Assembly (NCBI GenBank): GCA_025765615.1
Contig: JAIVFJ010000056.1
Coordinates: forward strand, 248,001 to 312,000
Length of the DNA: 64,000 nt
Direction of reading: 5' to 3'
Source: Zopfochytrium polystomum
Lineage: Eukaryota > Chytridiomycota > Chytridiomycetes > Chytridiales > Chytridiaceae
This document shows positions 22,597-33,585 of the stretch, piece by piece. A program made the position numbers and the translations under genes. A model generated the notes under the pieces. That model did no database searches. It was not told where the DNA came from and was given only the letters and a program-made list of their open reading frames with translations. The stretch's first letter is position 1; each line of letters begins with the position of its first letter.

Positions 22597-23376
22597 CAAT
22601 CAGTCTGCTCCTCCGTCCCTCGCTCTCTCCCTCTCCCTCTCTCACTCTCTCTCTCTTACTGTCCTGTCACGCAGCGCTGTCTTTCCCCCTCCCAAAAGGG
22701 CTTGTGAAATTCTTGCCAAAAACAGCCGTAGAAAACTGCGCTTGTTTTCATTGAAAAAATAAGCCCAATTGCATCGTGCGCACGAAACTTCCAAAAAAGG
22801 AAACAGAAGCTTGCGGGGGAAGAATTTCGAACTTGCAGTGTGTGAAAATCACTCGCAGTGTTCCATCCTTTGTCACATGTTACACGCATCGTGCGACGTC
22901 CACAAAGAAAAAAAATTAATTGTTTCACGCAGTTTCGTGGGGCCGCAACAAATGCGTCTGGGTCAGCCAGGAAAGATGATGTAAGAAGAAAGCCGCGATT
23001 GACAGTCAGACAGACAGAGACAGATAGACAGACGCAATGCAGGCTCCCGATGCGACAGCCACGGCTCTGAAATGGGTCTCCTCGCTTTGAGGGAAACGAC
23101 GACAATCGGTCGGTCGACTGTGCGATCGCGCTCGCTCTACGATGAGCCGGAGGTAATGAGGTTACACAGTCCTTTCCGCCGATAGATTAGGCTCTCTTTC
23201 TTTTTTATACGACAGCAGCCCGCTTTTGTGAACCCGTGCCACCAACATCGACAACAGCACGTAAAAATCTGAACCCGGTTCCCATCCACAGATTATTATC
23301 AAACTTCGCGCTTTTATTTCAGGGCTACTCTTGCTGCAAAGCTGAACAGACATTTTTGCGTCGTGCACAAATCCAT

Positions 23377-24012
23377 CTATCGCCAACTCACAAACCACCA
23401 CCACTCCAGTAATTTGCGACAAACACACGTTCCACCGCAGACCTCCTCCTGCGCCGCCGCGCACGGCGCGCCGCACTCGGACTCCGCAATCTTTTGCGCG
23501 GTCGCGACAAACGCGTCCTGGTCCCCGCACCAGCACTCGGACCCGTACTCGGCCGACACCTCGTAGCCGCGGCCGATGCAGTGCGCGGCGCAGCCGTGCT
23601 GGTTCAGCGTACCCTCCGTAGCCGCGACGGGCAGGATGCGCGTCTCGGTGTCGCGGAAGCAGCCGGCATAGTAAAAATGGTAGTCCGTGGTGTTGACGCC
23701 GGCGGGCGGGTCGGCCCGCCGCAGCCGACGCGGGCAGGGCGGGCGGGACAATCGTGACGTTGGCGACCGCGTCGGTTGCCGCCAGGTCGACGTACACCGA
23801 CATGCGGACGACGCCGCCAAACTATTGGAACGGCATCATCACGCCGCGCGCGTCGCACTCGTCCTCAGCCGCGGGCGTCAGCGCCGCGAACTCCGCCGCG
23901 CCGCCGCAGTAGCACTGGCCGGCGAGCTCGGCGGCGGCGAACGCAAAGCCTTGCTCGCGGCACGTGTACGTGCAAGTTATCGAAAATAAAACTACGGAGG
24001 GTTCCCACAGTA
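23377..24012 (-). pseudogene. WSC-domain protein pseudogene (two domains)
   Basis: On the minus strand two WSC carbohydrate-binding domains can be read. The first is truncated at its start (CREQGFAFAAAELAGQCYCG ... DECDARG) and is interrupted by an in-frame TAG at about 23822, after which the same frame continues FGGVVRMSVYVDLAATD, the usual end of a WSC domain. A one-base frame change at about 23710 then leads into a nearly complete second domain: YAGCFRDTETRILP, GCAAHCIGRGYEV, YGSECWCGD, ESECGAPC, ending abruptly after VCGGTC. WSC proteins sit at fungal cell walls or are secreted. Missing start, nonsense codon and frame break argue for a dead copy. An unrecognised exon structure could rescue part of it, but not the stop inside the domain. 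Confidence 0.7.
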
Positions 24013-24886
24013 GACCTCTGGTTGCTGCTCGAGTCTTTTCCTGGGCTGATGGTCGATGCCCAATCATTGGACTTACATGCATAGCTCAGCTTGGGATGGC
24101 TGTGGCTTGGAATTTCGCGGCCATCACGTCGGGTCAATTTTTTGGTTTAACAGTGTTGTGATGTCTTTCTGACGACTTGCATTTATGCAGATGCTGAAGC
24201 TCTGTGCTCACCTCTCCACTTAGCAGATACCTCTTTCCTCTCCCAAATTTTTTTTTTTAATTTTTTTTTTTTTTTTTGAGGAATCGCAAGTACGGCCTTT
24301 GTTTCTGTTGCCGAGACTGTGGCTGTTTGTTGATTGGTGCCGAGACAGGCGGCACCTGAAGAAGAAGGCAAAGAGACAAGCCGGACCAAACATCAGAAAA
24401 ATTTTGTCTCTGCAAAAGGAACGGAAGAAGAAATCGGAAGGATGAAAAAGGGAAAAAATTCCCACGAAGAAATAGAGAGGAGAGAGGAAAGAAAGAGAGA
24501 GAGAGGAGAGAGAGAGAGAGAGGAGGGAGATGAACAAATGCGCAGCATCCGTTGGAAGAGACAAAGTGAGAGAAACGGGACAGGAAGAGAGAGAGAGAGC
24601 GAGACAGAGAGAGATGCAGACAGACTGGAAGATAGACAAACGGACCGAACGTCGCGAAATCCAAAACGGAAACGCCACCCTTTCACTGTCGCACTTTGCC
24701 GTCAAGCCAACAAGCAATTTTTTCTTCTTCGTCCCCCGCACCTCACACGTTCTATCTCTCTCTCTGTCTCTGTCTCTGTCTCTGTCTCTCTCTGTCTCTC
24801 TCTCTCATCTCTCTCTTTTTATTGCACCCCTCTCCCCTCAAAGAAGACAAAAAAAATTCAACAAAAACAAAACGACAGAAGGAACG
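24013..24886. other. Intergenic, low complexity
   Basis: T tracts at 24248-24280, purine-rich GA DNA at 24480-24620 and a TCTG/CT microsatellite at 24747-24808 immediately upstream of the O-methyltransferase gene. No gene supported. Confidence 0.6.
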
Positions 24887-26767
24887 ATGACTACCAGTAC
24901 AACTCCAAGAACAGTGCAAAAGGCGCCGTCGCCGTCGCAGTCACTGTCGTCGCAGCCATCATCATTGGCACCGGCGCTTCTACCGCCAGCCCCCTCAATG
25001 AAGCGATCGCACTCCGAGTCGCACCCGTTCTACCATCTGCACGACGACGACCCTGACGACGACGAGGACGACGACGGCGACTGCGACGACGGAGGCGACG
25101 ACAGCCTGGCCGTTGCCAGCGACCAACACCACCACCACAACCACCGTTACCACCACCACGGCCACGAGTCCAGCAACGCGCGGCTGCTGCGCCGGCTCCT
25201 GCTGCCTACGCTTCCGCCTTCCCCCGCCGTGTCGCCCGAGCCCGTCCTCGACGTCATCCAGGCGTTCAAAAAGTCGGGCGTGCTGTTTGCCGCCATCGGC
25301 ATCGGGCTGTTTGACGTGCTGGCGGACGCGACCGCAGCGTCTGGTGGCGACGACGGCGTCCCCCTGGACGAAGTGCTCGTGCGCCTGCGGCTGCGCGACG
25401 AGGGCAGGAAAGAAGCCGCCAACGGCGGTTTCTACGGCCCCGCTATCGATCGCGTCCTCCGCACGCTCGCCGCCATGGGGTTCGTGTCTCTGTCCATCCC
25501 CAAGTTTCATGAGGGAGACAAAGGTGTCAACGGCGGCGGCGCTGACAACAGCGACGACGACGAGGACAACGTTCTTTTCTCCCTGACGCCCACGTCGCGC
25601 GAGTACCTCCTGTCCACCGGCGAGCACTCGCTCACGGGCTACGCGCTCTACACCCACCAAGCGACCTGGCCTCTTTTCAATGTCCTCGCGCACTCGCTCA
25701 GAACGGGCCGCACTGCCTGGGATGTGGCGCACCCGGACATTGCCTCGCCACCGCCCGCCGCCACCGCCACCGCCGCGGAAAAGCCGGCGGCACCAGTGCC
25801 GGCAGAGTCCCCGCTTCCTCCGCCGCCCCCGGTCTCCGTGTCCGGCTCTAGCCTGGTTGCCGCGCGGGCCATGGAAGCCGCTGGCGAGGCGACCGGCGCG
25901 ACCGACGGCGACGGCGACGCCGCGAGCACGGTCAACGGCGACGACTCAACAGGCAAGACCGCCGGCTCCGGCAGCGACGAGGGTGACGAAGACGACGCCG
26001 ACGCTGACGCCGACGCCGACCCGTCCAAGTCGCCGAACCCGTTCAAGGCGTTCTACGCGACGCCGGCGCATCGCGAGCGCTTCCTGCGCGGCATGCACTC
26101 GCACATGTCCATCTTCTCGCCGCCCGTCGCCGGCGCCTTCAACCTCGACTTTCTCCAGCCGTCCGCCGCCATCACCTCCGGCACGCTGGCCGTCGCCGAC
26201 GTCGGCGGCGCCACGGGCGCCCTCGCGCACGCCTTTGCCGCCCGCTGGCCGCACCTCCGCGGCGCCGTCGCCGTCGTCGACCTCCCGCACGTCGCCGACG
26301 AAGTCGTCGCCCTCGGCTTCTTCCCCGCCGCCGCCCGCATCACCCCCGGACAAACAACCCCGCCGGCCGCTGCCAGCCAGCCCGTCCTCCTCGCCACCGG
26401 CGACTTTTTCGCCGCCGACCCCGCCGCGCAGCCGCCCCCGGCCCAGCTGTACGTGCTCTCGCGCATCCTGCACGACTGGAGCGACGCCGACTGCGTGCGC
26501 ATCCTCGCGTGCCTGCGCGCGCGCGTCGCCGGGCCGTTCGGCGCCGTGATGGTCGCCGAGACGTTCCTCGACGCGCGCCGCGGCCGGCTGCGCGCCGCGC
26601 CCGTCGATAACTGCGTCGCGGACATGACCATGCTGGTAGCGACCGGCGGGTTGGAGCGGTCGCCCAGGCAGATGACGGCGCTGCTGCGCGCCGCCGGGTT
26701 CAAGGGCAAGGTGTATGTCAGAAGGACCGGCGCGTACTTGGACGCGTTGCTCGCGTTTGCCGAGTGA
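24887..26767 (+). CDS. SAM-dependent O-methyltransferase (plant/fungal OMT, ASMT-like) with acidic insert
   Basis: 626 aa, single exon, start at the first ATG after the repeat-rich leader. Residues about 1-115 are disordered (Ser/Thr/Pro then Asp/His runs). About 120-205 form the winged-helix dimerisation domain (VLDVIQAFKKSGVLFAAIG). A long Ala/Pro/Asp-rich insert (about 285-385, with ADADADAD) separates it from the catalytic domain, which resumes at NPFKAFYATPAHRERF. The class I SAM motif is VADVGGATGALAHAF, the acidic ribose ligand is in VAVVDLPHV, and LSRILHDWSDADC holds the catalytic His of small-molecule O-methyltransferases. Ends with GLERSPRQMTALLRAAGFKG. It probably methylates a hydroxyl of a small aromatic metabolite; no biosynthetic partner genes lie nearby. 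The acidic insert is unusual for the family. Confidence 0.88.
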   Translation: MTTSTTPRTVQKAPSPSQSLSSQPSSLAPALLPPAPSMKRSHSESHPFYHLHDDDPDDDEDDDGDCDDGGDDSLAVASDQHHHHNHRYHHHGHESSNARLLRRLLLPTLPPSPAVSPEPVLDVIQAFKKSGVLFAAIGIGLFDVLADATAASGGDDGVPLDEVLVRLRLRDEGRKEAANGGFYGPAIDRVLRTLAAMGFVSLSIPKFHEGDKGVNGGGADNSDDDEDNVLFSLTPTSREYLLSTGEHSLTGYALYTHQATWPLFNVLAHSLRTGRTAWDVAHPDIASPPPAATATAAEKPAAPVPAESPLPPPPPVSVSGSSLVAARAMEAAGEATGATDGDGDAASTVNGDDSTGKTAGSGSDEGDEDDADADADADPSKSPNPFKAFYATPAHRERFLRGMHSHMSIFSPPVAGAFNLDFLQPSAAITSGTLAVADVGGATGALAHAFAARWPHLRGAVAVVDLPHVADEVVALGFFPAAARITPGQTTPPAAASQPVLLATGDFFAADPAAQPPPAQLYVLSRILHDWSDADCVRILACLRARVAGPFGAVMVAETFLDARRGRLRAAPVDNCVADMTMLVATGGLERSPRQMTALLRAAGFKGKVYVRRTGAYLDALLAFAE

Positions 26768-26981
26768 GGGAGAGAGGGAGAAATTTATTAGTAGTGAAGG
26801 GTGCTTTTTCTTCCTTTTTTTTTTTTTTTTTTTTCCTCTTCCTTCACTTGTTCTTTGTTCTGTTTCGGTTCTTTTTCCTTTCCCCGCGAGCGAAAGTTGC
26901 TTTTCTTCTGTTGGTTCAGGCAGTTTTGCGGCCTCTTGATTGTTAGTATCCCTACCACGAGTAAGTTGTCGTTTTACCATC

Positions 26982-27023
26982 TGTCTCTCTGTCTCTTTAT
27001 CTCTCTATCTCTCTCTCGCTCTC

Positions 27024-27054
<31 letters not shown>

Positions 27055-27062
27055 TTCTCCCT
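26982..27062. repeat. (CT)n microsatellite
   Basis: CT-rich run with GTCTCT variants, 3' of the O-methyltransferase gene. Confidence 0.85.
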
Positions 27063-27355
27063 CCCTCTCGTTCTTTCTCCGACTGTCTCTGTCTCTCGTT
27101 CTGTTTCAGTGTTATCTTCATTTAGCGCTCCCTTTCTCTTTTCCCTCGATTTGAATTCTTTACTGTCCCTCCCCCTCCTCATTTCTAGGCCACTGAAAAA
27201 AAAAATAAAAACCCGAGCTTTACGCGTTTGTAATATTTGCGTTGGGTGGTTTTGACGGTCACGTGTAGGAAACGCCTTGTCAATTTTAACAGGAGTGAGA
27301 GAGGGACAGCAACATGGATGGATCGAATTGTCGAGAGCAAAGCCATTAGTGGTGG

Positions 27356-29143
27356 ATGCGGTTGGGGTCTTCGCCGTCAGGACGAGCAGCAGCAGCAGCA
27401 GCAGCAGGCGAGGGGGCTTTCCCCGACGAGGAAACGCAGCCCGTTCTTGATTCAAGCCGCGCTGGCCGAGGCGCGTCCGAGAGCGAAGAGGACCGACATC
27501 GCTCTCCTCCACCTGCTGGCGTCGTCTTCCCCGCCAGCGATCCCGACGACGACGACGACGACCCAGATGCAGTGGAACAGAATCGAGGAGGCGGTGACAA
27601 CCGCCACGGCCCAGAACAACGCCGCCTGCGCGCGGGCGCAAACGACCAACTCGGGCAGCAGCCAACGCCGCAGCCGCCGCCGCCGCCGACCCCACTGGCC
27701 CGCGACTCGGACTCGGACTCGACGATCGAAGACTCGGACTTTTTCGCCGCCGGGCTGATCCCGCCCGCTGCCGCCGCCGCCGCCGCCCCCGATCCCGTCG
27801 ATTGGATAGTCATCGACGACGACGATCCCGTCGCGATCCCCAATACGCCTGAAGACGCGGCGGAAGAAGACGGCACCACCACGGACAGAGGCCCGGCCGC
27901 CGCCGCCGTTGGCCGCCTCGACCCCACGCCGCCACCAAAAGCGGCCGTTTCGGCGGCGGCGCCGCCGGCAGCAGGGATGATGCCCGCGCTTGGCGACGGC
28001 GCGCCGTCCTTCCGCTTCCGCACCCCCGTCCGCGAGCGGCCCGCCCCGACGCAGCCGCCGAAACGGCCGCCGCGCGGACAGCGCCAGTTGCGCCAGCAGC
28101 AGCAGCAGCAGCAGCAGCAGAGGCACGGAGGACAAGGGCCGTCGCGCGCCGGGGCCGCCGCCGCCGCGCCCGGTCGCAAACGCAAGCGGGAGCAAGATGA
28201 GGCAGAGGAAGTCCGCGCGGCGGACGAGGGCGACGGCGAAGGCGGCGCCACCGTCGAGCGAGTCCTGCGCGCCTTTGGCCCGCCGACGACGCCCACCCGC
28301 CCGCCGAAGCGCGCCATGTCCGGTGGCCGGCTGATGCAGATCTTGCTGGCTTCGGATTCGCTGCTGGAGGAGGACGAGGACGAAGAGGAGGAGGAGAATG
28401 AGGGCGACCCCGTCGAGGAGTGGACGGCCGCAGACGAGGTGCGCGCTGCGCCGCCGCCGCCAACGCCGACCGCCCCGCTGCCCATGCCCGACCCGGCTTT
28501 GTCATTGCGGTCGCCGGCGGCACGCCGTCATCACAATCACGGTCCGCTGCCGCCAGCAGCACCGCCGCCAACGAGCGGACCACCGCGCGCGACAAGAACA
28601 ACGACAACAACTGCAACAACAACGACAACAGCTATAACAAGGCCACCAGACCCAGCCGCCGCCGCCGCCGCCGCCGCAGACGACGATAACGACGCCGCCG
28701 ACAGCCACGCGACCGACACGGACGCGACAATATCGCCGCCGCCGCTGCCTCCTCCACCCCTCCCTTCCTCCTCCTCCTCCCGACCTCCACCGCAGCAGCA
28801 TCCAGTCACCACCACCACCTCCTCTACCTCCCCTTCCTCCCCCTCCTCCCCCACCACCACGCCCTCGTCGTCTCCCATCTCGCCGCTCCTCGCACCGCTG
28901 CGCGCGCGCCTGGCCCGTGACGGCCGCCGGCTGCGGTCGCTCGCCCGCGCGCTGGCGTCCGCGCGCGCCCGCGCCCGCGCCGCAGAAGCCCGCGCGCGCC
29001 GCGCAGATGCCGAGCGCAGGTTCCTCAGCGCGCGCTTGGAGGCCGCGGTCGCCGCGGGGGCGGTGGCGGGGGCGGGGGTGCAGGTGGGCGACGGCGGCAA
29101 AGGGGAGCTGCTGTGCGAGCACTGCCGATGCGCCGTGTGGTGA
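27356..29143 (+). CDS. Hypothetical disordered protein with C-terminal coiled coil and Cys pair
   Basis: Open frame of 595 aa from the ATG at 27356. It is mostly disordered: Ala/Gly/Pro-rich with Asp runs (about 65), a Gln run (about 250, QQQQQQQQ), Glu-rich stretch (about 340-355) and Thr/Pro/Ser tracts (about 410-505). Near 515-570 an Arg/Ala-rich helix (LRARLARDGRRLRSLARAL) predicts a basic coiled coil, and the protein ends CEHCRCAVW, possibly half of a metal site. No family recognised. The absence of stops over 1.8 kb in GC-rich, repeat-laden DNA is weaker evidence than usual, because frames on both strands are open here; the acidic and coiled-coil segments and the C-terminal Cys cluster favour this frame. 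The start may lie in an unseen upstream exon. Confidence 0.5.
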   Translation: MRLGSSPSGRAAAAAAAGEGAFPDEETQPVLDSSRAGRGASESEEDRHRSPPPAGVVFPASDPDDDDDDPDAVEQNRGGGDNRHGPEQRRLRAGANDQLGQQPTPQPPPPPTPLARDSDSDSTIEDSDFFAAGLIPPAAAAAAAPDPVDWIVIDDDDPVAIPNTPEDAAEEDGTTTDRGPAAAAVGRLDPTPPPKAAVSAAAPPAAGMMPALGDGAPSFRFRTPVRERPAPTQPPKRPPRGQRQLRQQQQQQQQQRHGGQGPSRAGAAAAAPGRKRKREQDEAEEVRAADEGDGEGGATVERVLRAFGPPTTPTRPPKRAMSGGRLMQILLASDSLLEEDEDEEEEENEGDPVEEWTAADEVRAAPPPPTPTAPLPMPDPALSLRSPAARRHHNHGPLPPAAPPPTSGPPRATRTTTTTATTTTTAITRPPDPAAAAAAAADDDNDAADSHATDTDATISPPPLPPPPLPSSSSSRPPPQQHPVTTTTSSTSPSSPSSPTTTPSSSPISPLLAPLRARLARDGRRLRSLARALASARARARAAEARARRADAERRFLSARLEAAVAAGAVAGAGVQVGDGGKGELLCEHCRCAVW

Positions 29144-29267
29144 GGAGCCGGAGAGGCTGGGGAGGGGTGAGAGAAGAAAGAGGGAAGTGGTCGAAAGGGG
29201 GGCGGGTTGGGGCTTCACCTGGCCTCGTTATATTTACAGACCCGTAATAAATACTTTATGAAGAGAG

Positions 29268-29350
29268 AGAGAAAGAAAGAAAAGAAGAGGAAGAAGAAGA
29301 ATAAAAAATGAAAAAAAGAAAGAATGAAAGAAAGAAAGAAAGAAAGAAAG
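29268..29350. repeat. (GAAA)n/(GA)n microsatellite
   Basis: Purine tract just upstream of the L1-domain gene. It places a long run of Lys codons upstream of the chosen ATG at 29362. Confidence 0.85.
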
Positions 29351-29361
29351 GAGCGAAAGAA

Positions 29362-32300
29362 ATGACCCAGTCGCGGGAGTGGAGGTACGATGACTACGAC
29401 GACGATGGCGACGAGGAGGATGACGGCGCAAACGGAGTTGAATACGACGAGAACCTTCTCTTTGACATGGGGACCGACGTCGTTGTCGGCGATGATGGCC
29501 ACAACGATTACAAATCCCAACGAGCCCCGACTCCACCCCAGCAGGCCTCGCCGCCCCCCAACGTGGTCACAATGGACCCCGAAGGACACAAAGCGCATCT
29601 GCAGCGACTCGAGCAAATCATGAAGGCTCGCCGCCTCCCTGATGAACGTTCGAACGAAGCGCACAATAAGCAGCAGAAGAGCGCGGCCCCGAAGCCATCA
29701 CAGAGTAAGAAAGCGCTCCCGAAGGGCAACGTCAACGGAGATGGCAATAAGGTAGCACAGAGGAAGAGCGCGGCCCCGAAGCCACCACAAAGTGAGAAAG
29801 CGCTCCCGAACGGCAACGTCAACGGAGATGGCAATGGCGGTAAGAGCGCGGCCCCGAAGCCATCACAGAGTAAGAATGCGCTCCCGAACGGGAACGTGAA
29901 TGACGGACTTTACTTTGATCTGGAGGGCGATGTCTCGGAGCGGGATGCAATGGAGGGCAATGACTCGGAGGGAGATGACCGAGAGGGCGTCGACAGCACT
30001 CAACGAAACGAACACACCCGGAACAAGAAGAACAACCCACCGACATTCTGTCAACAGTGTCCAAAGCTACGCACGCTTCTGGCACCGAAAGCAACTCCCT
30101 CGTCGATGGGTAGTTCGACTCTGCTTCCAAAGGTATGGCCTGACCACCTATCTGTTTTTTTCCGTGCTTGGTGTGGAATGGCGATCGAATATTAAAAAAT
30201 ACTGACCTGACTCCCGCCCTCGACTCCCGTCCCGTCCCTGGTGTTTATTCTTGAAAGATCGCCAGTCTTGTGCGAAACCTCGTCGAATTCGCGACTCAAA
30301 ATTCGAGCAGTTTAGGTTCCAACGCCCCAAAGCATCCCTTCCAGCTACGATTCAAACTCCGAAACTCCCTGTTCCCTCCAATGTGCGTTGTCGAATCCAA
30401 GAGAATCCAGTACCCTTTTCTGAACGCGGTACAACTCCCGCAGACGCTAACTTGACATCTTTTTTTACACATTTTAAAGCGCGCCGGCTCACGCGCTTTG
30501 CCCGACGCCCACAAAAGTCTGTATATTTTCAGACTTTAAACAGTCGGTCGTTGAAGCAATCCTGGCCGAGAAGGGGGCGCAAGTGGACGCTGTCTTCGAC
30601 CCAACCATTCTCGAAAATCCTGGGTTGCGCAAAATCTTCAAGGGATTCGACATGATTCTATTGGCTGACGCTGACATGAGCACTCGCATGTACAATCGCA
30701 TTTCCTTTCTTGCACCCAAGACGTACGTTTTTGGACTTCCTTTTTTTTCCTTTTCTTTTTATGGATCGGCTCTGACTGGTTCCCACTCCCCTAGTCCAAC
30801 AGTTCCTTTCAATATTTCCGCCGTTGACCTTAAAGCAGAGCTCGAACGTGCCAAAGCCTCGATTCCTGTGTCGATCGAACTGTCCAACGGTCTTGACGAT
30901 ATGTGAGTAACGAGTATTTAGCACATACCGCCCATCGTTCTCCTTTGTAGGATTTTGTGAATGAAAGCCTAATACAATTCAGTGTATTCCCCGTTGGAAA
31001 TTGCGGTCAAACCTCGTCGCAGATCACGAAAAACGTAATGAGAGCCATCCCCCTCATCGTCGATAATCTTCCGTTTCGCTGGAACAGCGTCCGCCGTATA
31101 AATCTCGAATGTTTCCGTCGCATAAAGATCGTTTATCGACGATCCGTCGATTTCTACCGGAAAAAACTTTCGTAGCCATGTCACGAAGACTATGGGCGAC
31201 ACAAAATATTCGTTGGAGCAGTTTATAATCGGCATGGATGACGTCCGGTTACCGAGCGGGAAGCGAACTGCCGATGGAGCGGCGGACAATGGCGACGGGG
31301 AGTTGCCGAACAGGAAGCGAACGGCAGATGACGCGGCGGATTCCGGGGAAGACGCCGTAGGCGCTGAAGCCACGGCCAACGACGGCGGTGACGGCGACTA
31401 CGAGCCGGCCCCCATCGAAGGCGCCGAACCAGCAAAGAGGCAAAAAATCGCCGAGTCGAGCGGCGGCAAGAAAATAAAGCCGACTCAGAAAAAGCTGAGC
31501 GTCCGGGAAAGGCGGAAAATGAGGGCGGAACACAAGAAACTGCGGAAAGCAGCCGCCGCCGCCGTCGCCGAAGCCGCGGCTGTACCCGTGGCTGCAGACG
31601 AAGCTCCCGGAGATGGCGCCGGCGGCGGCGGCGGCGACGACCTGGCGACCGCTAAAGACGCGGAGGCCCCCGAAGCCGCCGGTGACGACGCGGCCGTTCC
31701 GTCCGAATCGGTCGAACCCCTGCAAAGCCACCACCACGACGATGCGCATAATGATTCAGACGCGGCCGCACCACTCGAAGTCGTCGCGGGCCCCGGGGAC
31801 GACCTCCGCGACCCTGCGCCTGCCGCACCGCACCCACCCTTGCCCTCCAAGAAGCGAGCTGCCGACGCGTCGACCGGCGAGTCGGCGACCGCCCATTCGC
31901 CGGACGCACCCAGCGACCTCGGCGCCGGCGCCTCGTCGCCGACCAAAAAAAAACGGAAACTCGTGTCTACCGCCAAGCCATCCACCGCTGCTCCAGTCGC
32001 CTCGACGACCGAGCCGCCCGCACCACGCAACGACGGCGAATCGGCGGAGCCGGCGGTCGCTGGTCCTGCCGCCGCCGCCCCGAACGGCGACTCGTCGACG
32101 GCAGCGCAGGATACCGTCACTCCGGCGCGGCCAGCCGCCGTGGCTCCCGTCGCGGTGAGAAAGATTGCAGCGAAGGCAGCGGCCGCGAAACCCATCAAGG
32201 CCTCCCCGGCTAAGCTGCCCGCGTCAGGCAGCACCGGCGGCGAATCGGCCGAGCCGGCGGTCGTTGGTCCTGCTACGCACGCCGCCAGCGCCGCCGCCCC

Positions 32301-32703
32301 AGACGGCGACTCGCCGACGACAGCGCAGGAAACCGTCAAACCGGCGCGGCCGGCCGTCGCTGTGAAAACCGTCGCTGTGAAAAAGACTGCAGGGAATGCG
32401 GCGGCGGCGGCGGCGGCGGCGAAACCCATCAAGGCCTCCCCGGCCAAGCCGCCTGCATCAGGCAGCGCCGGCGGCGAATCGGCGGAGCCGCCCGCGGCGC
32501 CGGCGGTCCCTCCGCCTGCTGCGCCTGCTGCAAGCGCAACGCAGGAAAAATCCGTCAAACCGGCCGCGGCTCCCGTCGGCGCTAAAAAGGCTACAGCGAG
32601 GAAGGCGACCGCGAAATCCGTCGGCGGCGGAGGCAAGGCGAGCGTCGTCGCGGCGCAGCCCAAGGGCGGTGCGGACAAGGTGATGGGCGGGGCGAGCGCC
32701 TGA
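29362..32703 (+). CDS. Ribosomal-L1-domain protein, Utp30/RSL1D1-like, multi-exon
   Basis: Probable nucleolar ribosome-biogenesis factor. Exons: 29362-30132, 30258-30428, 30480-30722, 30796-30902, 30983-32703; introns of 125, 51, 73 and 80 nt, the second with a CTAAC branch site. Exon 1 is acidic and has three copies of a 24-residue unit (KSAAPKPSQSKKALPKGN). Exons 2-5 read as an L1 domain: IASLVRNLVEF, then PTPTKVCIFSDFKQSVVEAI, FKGFDMILLADADM, VPFNISAVDLKAELERAK, FPVGNCGQTSSQITKNV, LPFRWNSVRRINLE. The tail is Lys/Ala/Pro-rich with repeated KPIKASPAKPPASGSAGGE units, like nucleolar or linker-histone tails. Two problems: the exon 2/3 phase is off by one, and the frame must change once at about 31110-31150 to reach the long C-terminal frame. 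Family assignment is by pattern only; exon 1 could belong to a separate gene. Confidence 0.6.
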
Positions 32704-33404
32704 GTGTGCGCGTTACCCCCCAACGGGCGAAGTGCCCGCTCGCTGCTGCAGGTGGGGAGGCGGGTCTGGCGCGGGGGTTTTCTCAAAAAGTTTTGGAATG
32801 GCTGGTTTGTGGTTGTAGTTGATGCTGGGGTCGTCCCTTTTTTTTCACCCTTCTGTTTTTCTTATCCCCGCTTGGGGGGTGCCTTCCCCTCTTCTGTCCC
32901 TGCCTTGGCTTAATTCGCTCTTTTCTTCCTCTCCTTCTTCCTTCAAGCCTCTCTGCTTCTTCTTTTTTTTTTTTTTTTTTTTTATAAAACTTACTTCTCG
33001 TCTCGCTTGCTCTATCTTTGATTGCAATTTTTTTTTTTTTTTTTGTTTCCCAGCTCCTGATAGCCCAGAAGGCCTTGTAAGTTTCAAAGACTTCCAACGC
33101 CAGGTGATGATTGGCTGTTTTTATTTCTCAATAAAATGAGAAAGAAAAGGAAAGGAGAAAAAAAAACTTTGAGTTCTTCGCAGCCTTTTTGTTGGAATAT
33201 GCACTCGCGAGAAAAAAAAAAGAATCAATTCCTTGACTTGTCTTGCACTTCCTTCTCCAATCCCTCGATTGCACCGCTCCCACGATCGCTCTCAACGTCG
33301 AATTTCAAACACCTTACCAGAGAGAGTTCTCCACTGTTAAAGGAGGCTACCCAAAAGCGATCAGTCGATCCACCCTCACGATTGATCAAGTGATCAAGCG
33401 ATAG
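32704..33404. other. Intergenic, T-tract rich
   Basis: 3' flank of the L1-domain gene with T tracts at 32961-32983 and 33029-33045. No gene supported. Confidence 0.5.
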
Positions 33405-33480
33405 TCCATCGCAGAATCGAACCAAAAGGCGTCCACCACTTCGAGAAAGCAATCGCCTTCACCACTCAGCTAAACAGCCA
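33405..33480 (-). tRNA. tRNA-like sequence, probably a tRNA pseudogene
   Basis: On the minus strand TAGCTGAGTGGTGAAGGC matches a tRNA A box and D arm, and GGTTCGATTCT matches the B box. The anticodon-like arm TTGCT-TTCTCGA-AGTGG pairs with several G-U pairs. The acceptor and T stems do not pair well, so this looks like a decayed or tRNA-derived sequence. Confidence 0.3.
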
Positions 33481-33585
33481 CTGTCTCCATCCACAATCGC
33501 CACCAACTTTTACCCAACCAAGTGATCAAACCCCAACAATTAACTACTCTCATTCCCCCTGTTTCCGTTATCCTCTCTCAACGCG

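Noticed and set aside
30903..30950. Intron 4 of the L1-domain gene ending at TTTGTAG (30950)
   Set aside because: That acceptor leads to an immediate in-frame stop; the acceptor at 30982 keeps the L1 reading frame.
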